Below, in pieces: positions 38,385 to 54,328 of a stretch of 64,000 nucleotides of DNA. Source of the DNA: Populus alba (lineage: Eukaryota; Streptophyta; Magnoliopsida; Malpighiales; Salicaceae). Positions within the stretch are counted from its first letter, which is position 1. Every line of letters starts with the position of its first letter. The notes beneath the pieces are model-generated. The model ran no database searches. It had not been told where the DNA came from and saw only the letters and a program-made list of their open reading frames with translations. Position numbers and translations under genes: made by a program. The DNA is taken from contig NC_133292.1 in assembly GCF_005239225.2 (NCBI RefSeq), forward strand, positions 10,946,985 through 11,010,984. Direction: 5' to 3'.

Positions 38385-40640
38385 ATAATTCCAGTCAAGG
38401 GAGATGAACCTCTTATCTAAGCACTCAGTAACCCTAAACAGAAACTTCGAGTTTAGCTCTCAATTTCCAATGCCTGATCATTTCCTTGCATCTCAATATG
38501 CTGTTATATTAATCTAAACTCTCTCGTAATTCTGATACTATCATGTTTATCGCACCCCAATCAGGATATGACCTAGTAAAGGCCATGGGTTGTTAGGTTG
38601 CTCAGTCAATTTACGGATCATTAAAATATGTCGTTTTTTTTTTTTTATTCTTTGATTTTGATCCAATCAGGTTGGATTGAATTTAAAGGAGTTAATCATT
38701 TCGTGAATTACTTTGTCAAATTACTAAATTTGATTAGGTTAATATTAAAATTTGAAGAATTTTATACAATTTGATCATCAAATAAAGAAAGAGATTAGAG
38801 AAAGAATTTGATTTTTTGTCATTCTCGTACGTAGAAGAAATAAAACATAAATTTTCCTCTTAAACCCAAAACTAAAATTATTGTTCTCGTTGCAGAGAAT
38901 GCAATATTTGTTCATATTCCTATATATAAGGATAATTCTAAAATTTTGATAGAAACCCTTTCAAAATTTTGTTGTTAATCTAAAAATTTTAATTTTTAAT
39001 ATTTATGAACACATATTTTTTAAAATTAAATTTATTTTAGCTTAAAACTCATATATTATTTATATTTTAATTTTTATCAAATAAATAATAATGATGAAAA
39101 TTTAAAACTTGTGACTGCTTAATCATCAAGATTCTTAAAACCATATTAAATAATTAATTCAATTTAATAACTTAAATTATATCAAAATATAATTTATATT
39201 AATTTTTAAGTTTACAAACTACAAATTACAAATGTCTTCTTGTGTTTTTTTTTTTTATCATTTAATTACAACCATTGATTTTCATTGGCTGGAGATGAGC
39301 CACTATTAGACCGATCTGAGACGTCCAACTGTCATGCAGGTCCTGATAACGTGAGCGTCCATTTCTGGATCAGGCATAGTATTGGATGGATGGAAGTTTC
39401 TATGAACTTGCCGTGGACCCCACCAGTGTTTTTCGCACACGTGCTCTCACGTCTACCAGTAGTCACATACCGTTACTTTACATGATATCTTTCTTTACAT
39501 GTTTCTGGTTTTATTACATTTTTGCCTTTGTGGATAATGAATTCACAAATATATCACTTCCATTTCTATAATTTCAATTTGTGCCCATTCGGTTACAGTT
39601 GGTTTTTCTTTGCATTTTTGGGGGAAAAAACCCAAAACTTGTCTTTTTTAAAAAAAGAAGTTCAATTTTCTAGTTTTTTCTATTTTTGGGAAATATTAAT
39701 ACAATCCCTAACCCAACTTTCTGGTTTAAAATCCTAACTTAATAACATTAATAATGTGAAAAGGTCCACTGAGTAGTTATTTTAAGCTTGCTTAATATTA
39801 AATAAATTATTTTTTTATTTTACTTGATTAGGTAATTTACTCTAAAAACATATTTTATTCCTCCATCCCCTGGGATGATTAATTGACTAGCAAAAACCTA
39901 ATATATAAAGTTACTCTTTGCGGCGGGAAGTAAAAAAAAAATCCTTTTCTTTGTGGATACATAATCACTAACAAATTACTCTTATTTTTTTTGTTAATTA
40001 TTATCAAGTAAGCTTGGGTTGAAGTTGCTCGGTTGTATTTTTTTTTCATGTTATTTACAATCATTAATGAAATAATTTATTTAGTTAAATATATTTATTA
40101 GAACCACTTCAATTAGGCTTTTTTTTTTTAATATCACTTAAATAAATAATTAAAAATAAAGTGTGTTTTGCTCCCTTATGATATTAGATTCGAGTCATGT
40201 GATTGCTAATATAATGATCATTAAAGACTTTACATGGTTGTTAACTTTCAAGACTTGTGAATTAGTCAGGTATGTGCAAGCTAGTCCAAAACACTCATAT
40301 TAATTAAAAAAAAATAACAATTGGTTATTTAGTTTTTTTCTATATTTCTCTCCCAAACTGTTATACACTTAACATTAACATTCTCATAGAGTCCATGGCA
40401 ATGGAGAATACAAAATCCAAATCATCTCTCGAATTAATATCTGGTTAATTGAGACAATAGGACAGAATAAAAAATATTTCTGAATTTACTGGTTTCCCCA
40501 TTCCTCTATATCACGTGATGCACGCTGTATGAGATCCCATCCCATCACAGTGTAAAACCGGACTGTTATCATTATTTCCATTAAATACTAATAAATAAAT
40601 AATCCTCTCAATAATTTCTTACAAAACAAAGTGTTTTTTT
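38385..40640. other. Gene-free stretch upstream of VHA-B
   Basis: AT-rich, with several T-runs and no supported coding region. ACGT-core motifs occur at 39438 (CACACGTGCT) and 40512 (TATCACGTGATG), the latter within 0.2 kb of the VHA-B leader. Confidence 0.4.
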
Positions 40641-40703
40641 TTTTTTTTTTTTAATTTCTAAAGCATCAGATCTCAGTTTATTCCTTTTCTCTTGACCCCC
40701 CCC

Positions 40704-40740
<37 letters not shown>

Positions 40741-41196
40741 ATCCATTTCTCGCTGTGTACCGGAGGCAGATCACAAAAAAGGTACGTCTCTTTTTCAGAT
40801 CCAAAATTCTCATTTCTCTTCTCCTTTCACTACCAGCCAAACAAATTCTTGTTGAATTGAAACTCTCATTTCTCATTGGATTTTGAGATTGATGCGCTTA
40901 TTTTGTTAGTTACTTCCTTAGTTTCGTTGAATTTTGATACTAAGTTGTATGATTGATGAAGCTTTGTTTGGCTACCATTTGCTAAGGAAGTTTTTTTAGT
41001 TTTGATTAGGTATTATAATTACTGATCCGTTCCTGCTGTGCTCTTAAATTTTGAAGTTCTTCAATAATTTTTTGTTTATATTTAATTAACTAGTGTTTAT
41101 AAGCTGATTAATGTAAATGATAATTCTTTTTTTCGAGATTAATTTATGGTGGAATCAATTTGTTTGACTTTTTTTGTTTTTAAATGAAGGTTGATA
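40641..41196 (+). promoter_or_regulatory. VHA-B leader with CT microsatellite and 5'UTR intron
   Basis: A C-run and (CT)n tract at 40696-40736 precede a leader exon ending at 40781 (AAAAAG|GTACGTC). The second leader exon starts at about 41190 after AAATGAAG. The intron is about 408 bp and T-rich. The ATG at 41197 is seven bases into the second exon. A CT-rich leader with an intron is typical of strongly expressed plant housekeeping genes. Confidence 0.6.
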
Positions 41197-45424
<4,228 letters not shown>

Positions 45425-47239
45425 GTAAGAAGTGTTTATAGAGTCATGATTATTTTCCTTTCGATGAGATATAAGAAGTTGATTTGCAAGTTGGTATGTC
45501 CAAAAATCCTCGTCTGCAGAAATAATAAGGGTAGTGTGTCCATTTGGGTCACGAATTTGAAGTTGTCCGGCTCGTCCAAAAAACCTCAAAAATTTGAGAA
45601 TGGTTTTACCTTTGTAATTTATTTATTATTTGGCTATACCCAGTCGTGGGACTTGCAGTAAAGTTAGGCCTGGCCTTATGTGGTGATTGCTGTATTTCCT
45701 TGTTTATTTTGTAAGCCTATCTTCCTGGATTCTCCTTTTAGTTTGAGGAAATCAAGTGTTTTATTTATTTTTTTAACTCTTTTTTTTTTTCCAAACAAAG
45801 CATAGAGATTAGAGAGTCAATAATCCAATGCTTACATGATTCAACCTGCTGGTCGAGGAGCGCCCGCCCTATGGTCTTGATTTGCCTGTCAATGTTGCAA
45901 ATAACAAAAGGGAAGTTCTAGTGTTCTACGATGCATGGGGCTAATTTGGAACTTGCTGAAAGAAGGATGCCATTAATGTCAAGAATGACTCATGGACATG
46001 GTTCGTGCTACGTTTGTGCTAGGTTTTCTTAATATTATTGTCTAAGAAGATGCGAGTATACCTAGTCAAATTAACATCAATGATTAATTAGTACTCATCA
46101 GTATGTTCTCCAAAATTCTAAACACAATTGGTGGGGGTGGGGGGGGGTGGGGGTGGGGGGGGAGATTAAAATAAACCCCCCAGGAAAGAGAGAGAGAGAG
46201 AGAGAGAGAAGGAAGGTAAAACACACGATATATGCAACTAGATTAATATGCAAATCAAACAATTAAAGCTTCAGCGTCAAGAACTAATCTCAATTTCTAG
46301 ATTCTAATTAGAAAATCTGGATTGTCCTCCATGGTTAATAAAGTACCCGATTGATTGATGATGTTTTAATTTTTAATTTTAAAAAAATTAAATTAATCTA
46401 AATTGACCTGAACTTTAAAAAATTGAATTAACATGAATTGTTTTAAATTAAAAAAAAAATTGAGTTAACCTGATTGATTTCACCCGAGTTAAACAAATTT
46501 TAAAATTATATTAATAATAAAGTTGTTCAAAACTCCACACTGTTCAGTTTGAGCCAAAAAAAAAAATTCAACTGAATTGGGTTTTTTATTTCTAGAAAAT
46601 TTGATTCAGGCCAAATTAAAAATCAATTTAAATTAACTCAGTTTGGTTTGATGGGGGTTTTTTTATTGGAAAACTGGAAAACCATAATACTTTTCGAACT
46701 TCCCCACACTTTCCCCATCTGTCCAAGTTTAAAGATTCAACAAATAGCACTAAAAATCCAGGGCCCGCAAAAAATAAGAACCCATCAGACAAAGTTTATC
46801 TAGATGATAAAAATGTGAAAAGTGAAGATGGTATTGGAAAGGAGTCGGATAAGAAAAAATTGCTAGCTTGGCATAGTGATTCTTGTCTGGTCACTAAAAG
46901 CGCATCAATAATTTGGGAAGGAAACTGCCATGACTGTGATGTACAATCTGGCAATAGGACTTTCTCAAAATGCGGATAATAATCAATGGTGAACTGAAAG
47001 CTATAAATGTATCTATTCAAATGAACGGCAGCGAAGGCATTTGAACACGCCTTATTAATAACTATCCCACCAGCCTCTCAATGGAAGGATTCTTATCTTG
47101 TTTTTTTAAAAAAAAAAAATATTGTTTTAAATTAATATATTTCTTAGTATTTTTAAATTATTTTAATATATTGATATCAAAAATATTTTTTAAAAAATAA
47201 AAAAAAATTATTTTAATATATTTTTAAATAAAAAATATT
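45425..47239. other. VHA-B 3' flank and gene-free repeats
   Basis: 3'UTR of VHA-B probably to about 45750. After that only AT-rich repeat remnants (about 46340-46640 and 47095-47270) and simple repeats are seen, including a G-rich tract at 46131-46162 and (GA)n at about 46186-46209. Confidence 0.45.
46133..46162 (+). other. G-quadruplex-forming G-rich tract
   Basis: Four G runs of 5, 9, 5 and 8 bases (46133-46137, 46139-46147, 46149-46153 and 46155-46162) are separated by single T bases. This fits the consensus for a very stable parallel G-quadruplex with one-base loops. It lies about 0.7 kb beyond the VHA-B stop codon, next to a GA microsatellite. Confidence 0.7.
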
Positions 47240-47620
47240 TTAAAAAAACAACAAAAACAATACTCTAACAAAACAAATCCCGTTAACTATCGAGGTATCA
47301 TCAGTATTTGTGTAGCCCTGTTTGAAAGGTCGGGTTTGCGCCTTGCATAAGATCTTTGACTTGCTAATGGATATTGTTGTGTACAATAATTGGACTCCGC
47401 CGGGATTATGCACGGGAAAACAAGCAGTCCAATTGGCCGCCAGGCTGTGAGAAGACGAAGACATATTGAAGCTGGTGAGGGAGGGAGGTGATCGGGAATT
47501 GAAGGAAATACCAGATAGCAGACGCGCAGATGAAATGAGATGCGATGGCCGCAGAGGTAAGCTTAGCAAGATACTTGTAGAGGGGGAGGAGAATTTCTGT
47601 GATCGTGTTCGAGACTCCAT
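47240..47620 (-). CDS. Hypothetical small open frame, unrecognised
   Basis: A minus-strand frame of 126 codons starts at ATG 47620. Residues 1-60 are Ser-, Arg- and Leu-rich (MESRTRSQKFSSPSTS), then NWTACFPVHNPGG and TTISISKSKILCKAQ. The composition of the middle part looks more coding-like than surrounding intergenic DNA. The last ten or so residues are read from an AT-rich repeat (47095-47270), so the natural end, if the gene is real, is probably elsewhere or spliced. I recognise no family. It may be a gene fragment. Confidence 0.2.
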   Translation of the reverse strand: MESRTRSQKFSSPSTSILLSLPLRPSHLISSARLLSGISFNSRSPPSLTSFNMSSSSHSLAANWTACFPVHNPGGVQLLYTTISISKSKILCKAQTRPFKQGYTNTDDTSIVNGICFVRVLFLLFF

Positions 47621-48002
47621 GTTGTTGTTGAACATTGAGCGAGTATTTAAAACTCTTTTCAATCCACTATATCTCACTTTTTTATCCTAAAACACTAATC
47701 AAACACAACACAATATATGTATCAAATTCCAAGTGAAAAAGGGATCCAGCTAAACCAAATTCTATTAGGTGCCTGTGTTTGGTTAAAAAAATAAGAGGCC
47801 ACCAAAATATTCACCTAGTTGCATAATGAGTTAATTATCATTTAAATGTCAGGTTTTATTCTCTCTTTATTAACCCTTCAATGACGCGAGACCTCAAGTT
47901 TGTTAATTTTGTTTTTTGGGGTTTTGTGTTCTTTCTGTACGTAGCAGGGGCAAATTAATAAAAAGAAATCAGTAATGTTAAAAATGGCGAACTGTATGAA
48001 CC
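47621..48002. other. Gene-free gap and probable 3'UTR of the DUF616 gene
   Basis: No coding region is supported. The right part is likely the 3'UTR of the minus-strand gene ending at 48003. Confidence 0.4.
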
Positions 48003-51000
48003 TCAGCCTGCTTTTGATGTTCTTTCTACTTTAGGCAGTACAACTGATTTGAGATCTGCAGGATAAGGAGTCCACAAGCCTAAACCACCTCTGCTCTCCT
48101 TCATACTGCTACCGTTACCCTTAAATTCACTCAAACTTTTTACCCACTCTACCTTTGATGAATGCTCTCGGGTGTGTGGATGCAACACAAACAGTGAGTT
48201 GTACTCACAATTTGGAAACATGAAGAACTGGAATGCACCTCCTAATCTGTACACCACATAGCCAAAACTCAATTGGTCTCTTGGTGTGAAGAGGTTGACC
48301 TCGTTAAACCACAAGCAGCTAAACAGGTTGCTCATGGCTGTATGTTCCCGTATGATAATAGCTCCCTCTGGCACATCTGCATTTACAAACATCAATCAAT
48401 GGGCATGAAAAATTATGTAAATCACTATGATTATCACTGTTTACACCCCCATCCGTGTGCTCCTATGCTTACATGTAACAAGCTGCATCTCCCAGGTCAA
48501 CAAGCAGTGAACACATGCCCAAATTTCATCCAAAAAAAAAAACTGGACAAATGCAACAAAATAAAGGACCAAGGAAGTTGCTTTCTCTCTTACCACTGAC
48601 AGTACTTTTCTTTGGACTCCATGGCTCCATTCCCTCATAATAATATATTTTCATGTGGAGATCAATGAGGGGTCGGGCATACCGTTTCCTTCGCTTATTT
48701 GCATCAGCCTCCTCATATATGCTTCGATGATGTTTGTGCTGAGCAATGGCAAATGTATTCTTCCCACGCCATAAGTATCTGCAGATCAAAGATCATCCAT
48801 ATTACCTGGTATCATTTACTTTGATATCATAGACATAAATGAGCGTGCGCGTGCAATGATGGTGGTGAAACCTAGGGATACAACCCATGAACTATCTCAC
48901 TTAGACATTATCTTCAAGAGTGTATTTACAGACAACATATATTTCACTCTTGATGTAAGAGAATACCACATAAAATGAATTGAATTAAAGGCACCAATTG
49001 GCCCATCATTCATTTGTAAGTCCTGTCAATGGAAGAATACATGTCAAAGAATAATTTAGCACAACTAAATGACACTGTCCCCTAAAATGCTTAATTTCAA
49101 AAGGCTTACTTTTCATCTTGTGACCAGTGCTTTCAGATAAAGTTGAGAGGAGAACACAAGTTTTGGATACTGAAGCATCCACTGACTAAGACCAGCAAAT
49201 TTGAGACTTGAAGAAATATTTTCATTTACAAGAAAGCTATAACAAAAGAAAGGCGACCATTCAAGTCTCAAGTTCATTTACTCTCAGCCATCACGATTAA
49301 AATGACAGAACTAAAAGACATGATCTACAAATTAACCATGTAAGGAAGTACCTTTCTAGAATTTGTAACGGATCAACTATCAGCTCCATTTTACCATCAA
49401 TCCAGATGCTGTACTGTGCTTGAGGAAATAGCCTATGGGTTAAAATCTTGGGAACTTTCCCATTCCTTCTGGGCTCATCATAAGGTGAATGCTTCAGTAG
49501 AATAAGACGCCAGATACCAACCCATTGTCCCCTGTTAAGGTCCTCCCAGACAGTAACATTTTCCTTTATGAAATAGAGAGAGATCTCATCCACCACCATA
49601 AGAAAACAAAAGAGTTCCTTAGAACGGTCGCTTATATTTGAAGGCTGATGAGGTACATCATATCCATCGAAAATTCCAGAAGCAACCACGAACCTACATT
49701 TCTCAACATATTTAATATCTACAGGATCCATGTCTGCACCGCCATTATGCATAAATCCACAATGCACCTGAAAGGCAAAAGCATATGTAAAAATAAGAAA
49801 CAAAATTAAATTCACTTAAGGAGAGCTGTAAGTTGCAGAAAATTTCAACTTTCACAAGTCATGAAAAAGTATGGACATAAATCCAAAATTATATGATGCC
49901 ATCCATCATCATTCCCCGAAGATTACTTTGCTATTCTCAAGAATGAGGAATTAAACTAACAACAAAATTGACTTCGAGCATTTATATTTACCTTCATGGA
50001 AGAACTTAGTTTAAAACTCCTCTCTCTTTGTTTCCAGCTTTGATGTCCTCCAAATAATGGGGATGACTGAGATCCGTCTTTCACGGGCTTATCCTCCATA
50101 ACATATGAAAGATTTTTAATAATTTGGTCATGGGTTCTTCCCTCGGGAATAACTATTCTGTCAGGGTTACTGACGACAGGGATCGGACAACCTAAAGATA
50201 CAAAGAGAAGTAGTGTCAATTATAACAACCACATAGCAATCAACACTTCAAGGAATAGAAGTTGCTATAGTTCTTACGATGTTGCTGTGGCACAAATCCC
50301 CAAGTGTTTAAAATGGTATATACCTTGCTTTCTTTGTTACATATTGCTGCATGTCAAACACAACCATCTTATCAAACCACAGAACGCAAATTTATACAAA
50401 TTGAAAAGTTCAGATTTCTACCCGCGATTTTCACTAAGCATGTATAACGCAAATGATAGGATTGCATCGTGTTCACATAAACAGCTAGCAAAATAATACA
50501 GATTTCGCATGCAATTCTTGTACTCTTGTGCATAAGGGAAACTATGCATCTACAAGATCAAACCCATTACTTGAATTACCTAGTTTTTTACACATTGTTT
50601 GAATCCAAGAAAAACGAGTCATCCTATGAACCTTATCTAATCGCATAAATCACAAAAGTACATAAACAAATAAATCAGTAGCAGGATTTAGAGTGGTAGT
50701 AAACATTACCTGAAAAGAATAGATAAGAAGATTGACAAGACCAAACATGAAACAGTAACACAATAAGAATGAGTAACATCCAAAGAATGCCGGCAACAAG
50801 AACCAAGCGAATAAATCCTTTCTTCCAAATTATTTTCATCGCATAATCACTCGGCAACTTTCCAGAACTAAAAAGACCTCCACCACCACCTTCAACATCT
50901 GTTTCACCATAAATTACATAACCAAGATCAGACTAATGCTAATCTTTTTTCACAAAAGGAACAAAACCCACCAATCCCTTAATGCCAAAATCAATAAAAC

Positions 51001-51173
51001 AAAACCTACACTCGCCAAGTACACAAAAAAACAAAAACCCATGTCAGAAACTTAGTGATTCAATAGTAATTACCCTTAGAATTTGATGATGGTGTATGAT
51101 TATTATTGCTACGGTAGTTTCCTCCTTTCCGGTTTGCCCGTAATGAAACTGACCGTTGCACTTCGCTCTCCAT
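48003..51173 (-). CDS. DUF616 (MUCI70/TOD1-like) Golgi glycosyltransferase-family protein
   Basis: Six exons on the minus strand, 51173-51074, 50898-50710, 50191-49992, 49767-49352, 48778-48594 and 48376-48003, join in frame to 487 residues. A short basic, Asn-rich cytosolic tail (1-60) is followed by one membrane segment (about 62-86, LVLVAGILWMLLILIVLLF), the type II layout of Golgi enzymes. The DUF616 domain fills the rest: VHCGFMHNGGADMDP, CRFVVASGIFDGYD, RLFPQAQYSIWIDGKMEL (acidic residue in a DxD-like position) and the C-terminal GLGLWTPYPADLKSVVLP. Relatives include MUCI70, a probable hexosyltransferase needed for seed-mucilage pectin/xylan; TOD1 of the same family has been described as an alkaline ceramidase. 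From memory At4g38500 is the closest positional relative. The 5' half of this gene has a decayed duplicate at 52541-53150. Confidence 0.92.
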
Positions 51174-51949
51174 AATTATTTTACGCACTTGATCCCTCCA
51201 GAAAATGAGCTACAAGAACTTGATAAAAGCTTTGTGTTTGGTGAAATTAATGAATATTATAAGCATGTTACAAGTACCAACAGATCTGGGAAGCTGTGTT
51301 TAATAAGAAAAGAAAGAAATTAATCTTGTACTTGCAACTTTGTACATAGTATTTACGTATGTATTTCGTGTTATTTCATTTTTTTTTGTCGGTTTGAGCT
51401 CCGAATGAGTGAAGCTTGCAGTTGCAACTTGCAATGTTTACACATTGGGCTTAGGTTTCTTAAGTTCTAGGAGTAATGCAGATGGGCCAAAAATAATGAC
51501 CCGGATTTCCTCCACGTCTGAAATTAAGACGTTCGCTTTCTCATGGGATCCACTTAATTGAATGGTGTTCATCCGGTAAAGTTTAGATGAGGTTTGGCCA
51601 AGTTACTAAAATCAAGTCCAAATCAATCAGGTTTTATTAGACTAATATCTTTTTATGACTTAACTTGATATTGATCGGATCAGACTCTAGGTTGCAGATT
51701 TTCCGAACCAACATGTCAGGTGGGCTAGGTTACATGACTATGTTCTTATCTGCTATCCTTTCTCTCTTTTAAAGGATTGATCATGAGCTCGGTGCCTAAC
51801 AATGGCATCAAGAATAAATGATGTTCCAGTCTTTGCTTGCATATAAAACTTGAGCAAAAGATCCGCCGTCTGTTTTGGATTCTTCATGGAGGAATAAACA
51901 AGGTCATACGTTCTAGTCATCTAGAAGAAAAGAACGGTGTTGCCCAATG
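51174..51949. other. DUF616 leader/promoter and gene-free stretch
   Basis: The leader of the minus-strand DUF616 gene probably spans 51174 to about 51330. About 51590-51760 resembles the dispersed repeats of this window (TTTGGCCAAGTTACTAAAAT and TCAGGTGGGCTAGG). No gene is supported. Confidence 0.4.
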
Positions 51950-52540
51950 CAGCTCCCCATCTCTGCACTAAAGTTGAAGTAAAATGGACTGACACCGCCT
52001 TGATGATACATCAATCTACCTAATTAGTCTGCAAGTTTTTAGAGGTTCACACCAAGGTTTATGGTCCATAAATTTGGGGATTTGTTTTCTACAATCCATT
52101 TCTGAAAGACAAAACTCAGGTTGGCCCATATGAGGTCGTGATATACTGTACAGAATTCAAAGACAATCATCCGCTCCTTGCAGGAACTTCCTGATACAGT
52201 CTAAATCAAAGGAAAATTCTAACACCACGATCATTGGTTTTGTTTCGGAGAAAATTCTTGGCAAGAAAACGGAGATCTCAGAATCCTCAAAAGTCCCCAA
52301 CAACAATGCTCGCATGGGAAACTGCCCTTAGCTCGAAGCAGATAATTTCCCTTTTTTGCAGCCTGTCTCCAGAGTAGAGATAGAGCATCTCGAATAAAAA
52401 CTACATATATAGTTTTCTTGAGCTCTGAAGAAACATATAATATCAGCCAATCCTTTCTGCTTTCTGAATCTGTAACTGTTGCCCAGAATGAAACAAGCAG
52501 GCTCCTCCTAGACTCACATATCCCATGTTGCCTTACAAGT
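51950..52540 (-). pseudogene. Decayed duplicate of the DNAJC17-like 3' end
   Basis: The segment is collinear with 53840-54550, the 3' flank, last exon and part of the last intron of the DNAJC17-like gene. Shared landmarks in order are TTCACACCAAGGTTT (52047) with TTTACACCAAGGTTT (53928), ATATACTGTACAGA.TTCAAAG (52142) with ATATACAGTACAGACTTCAAAG (54018), CATGGGAAACTG.CCTTAGCTCG (52313) with the same string at 54257, and TTTGCAGCCTG (52355) with TTCTGCAGCCTG (54350). The acceptor survives, but the sequence after GCTGCA no longer encodes the family C-terminus. Confidence 0.75.
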
Positions 52541-53150
52541 GTTTCCAGCTTTGATGTCCTCCAAATAACGGGGATTGACTGATTTCAATTTCCTCTGGAA
52601 TTACTATTTCGTCAGGGTTTCTACTTGCAATCAACAGGGATCGGACAACCTAACAGATACGAATACTAGAGTGAAGTTCTAAGACCGGAGACATAACAAA
52701 CACTTAAAGGAAGAGATGCAAGTAATCACCTTACATAGCTTGCTTTCTCTATTACACGGAACTGCATGCATGCCAAACACAAATCATCATATCAAACCCC
52801 AGACAGTAACGATATTTTTCACCAAACACGAATAAGCCCTCAGTTCTTAGCAAAAATAATGCAGATACTGCCACCAATTCCCGAACTACTTCAGTCCATT
52901 TACTGAGATGCATTCAACGAAACCTAACCAAAGTAAGCAATATAGAAAAAACAAATACGGCTAGGCCATTTAAATTTTTAGAAATCATTACTTGAAAAGA
53001 AAAACACAAGAAGGATGAGAAGCATCCAAAGAAAGCTTGCGACAAGAACCAACCGAATAAATCCCTTCTTCCAGATTATCTTATAATCACCTGGCAACTT
53101 CCCAGAACTCAAAAAACCACCACCACTATCTGTTTCCACATCACCACACA
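52541..53150 (-). pseudogene. Decayed duplicate of DUF616 exons 3 and 2
   Basis: 52541-52665 copies exon 3 of the neighbouring DUF616 gene from position 50031 on: TTTCCAGCTTTGATGTCCTC, then GTCAGGGTTTCTACTTGCAA and AGGGATCGGACAACCTAA. A block of about 75 bp is missing from its middle. 52982-53145 copies exon 2, including CATCCAAAGAA, GACAAGAACCAACCGAATAA and GGCAACTTCCCAGAACTC, with small deletions. A remnant of exon 1 may lie near 53240. No long reading frame remains and there is no downstream half, so it cannot act as a gene. Confidence 0.82.
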
Positions 53151-54328
53151 ATATTAAACAAAATAAAATAAAAAAACTCCTTGAGAAATGTAATTCAAAG
53201 ACAGCGACCTATATTACTTCCATGGCTCCTCCTCTACAGTTTAACCGGTTTGTGATCATATATTTCTGCGGTTTAAACTATTTGTTCTTCTTTAGCTGCT
53301 TCTGCTCTTGTTCATTTAGGCTACTACTGTCAAGGCTATAGAGCAATCAATAACACCATTTTTTGCGATTGAAAATATCAAATAAAGTAAAATTGCAGCA
53401 GGTGGGATAATCTAAATTAGCTTGATATCAAACGGTGTTTGCAAATGATATCTTGAAACGTACCATGTTGTTTTTATGACTAACTGGTGTGATCAGGCAG
53501 GTAATGCAGTTGCATTCATTACCCTGATCCGAGGTACAACCTTCTTCGTGCACAGATTCAAACCTGTAAGATTACCTATTAAATGAGTTTGCAAAGACAG
53601 GTTTTCAGCAATGCAGTATTGTAGTGGTTTTCACCAGCAATGGGGTATAATTGCAGCCAAGGAGGTGTTCGCCAGATGCCCTCATGGGAATGATTCTTTT
53701 GCATGTTCACTGTAATTTGTGGCAGGATAGGAGTAACTAACAAAGTTAAAAAAGTTTCAAGACTACAAAAGGTAAAGATTGCAAAACATGTATTTTATAG
53801 ATCCAATTCTTATTGCTGAAGATCCCACCTTGAGGAATAGAACGGAGTCGCCAACCGCGATCTCCAACAAATGACAACATAAAATGGTATGTCAATATTC
53901 AGACAAAATAGCCAGCACATTTACAAGTTTACACCAAGGTTTCCCAATCGATTGGGAGTATGTATTTTCATAATCGCACTCTACATAGATGGAATCGGCA
54001 GACCTGCTTGGAGGCATAATATACAGTACAGACTTCAAAGCCAAGTCCTCTGCATCTTTTCAAGAACTCGCCCAACTTTAGAAAGTTAAATAAGTTAAAT
54101 AATCCATACAAATAGAACAAGAATAGTTATAATTCAGATCTGGCGAGCAGGGAAAATTTATTTGAAATCGCATTCTTTGGTTTCTGTTCCAGGCCTTTAG
54201 GAGCAAGTTCTTGCTCAGAAAATGCTTTCTTTAAGTTCCCACCATGCTCCAATCACATGGGAAACTGTCCTTAGCTCGTGAGCATAACCACAGATACAAC
54301 ATTTCTAGTATTTCCTCTGAATGAACAG
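53151..54328. other. Duplicate-block spacer and 3'UTR of the DNAJC17-like gene
   Basis: 53840-54328 is the original of the duplicated 3' flank at 51950-52350 and probably the 3'UTR of the minus-strand DNAJC17-like gene. 53151-53840 shows nothing further that can be named. Confidence 0.45.

Noticed and set aside
40692..40886. Possible uORF in the VHA-B leader
   Set aside because: It has no ATG at its start and is read through a CT microsatellite and the leader intron.
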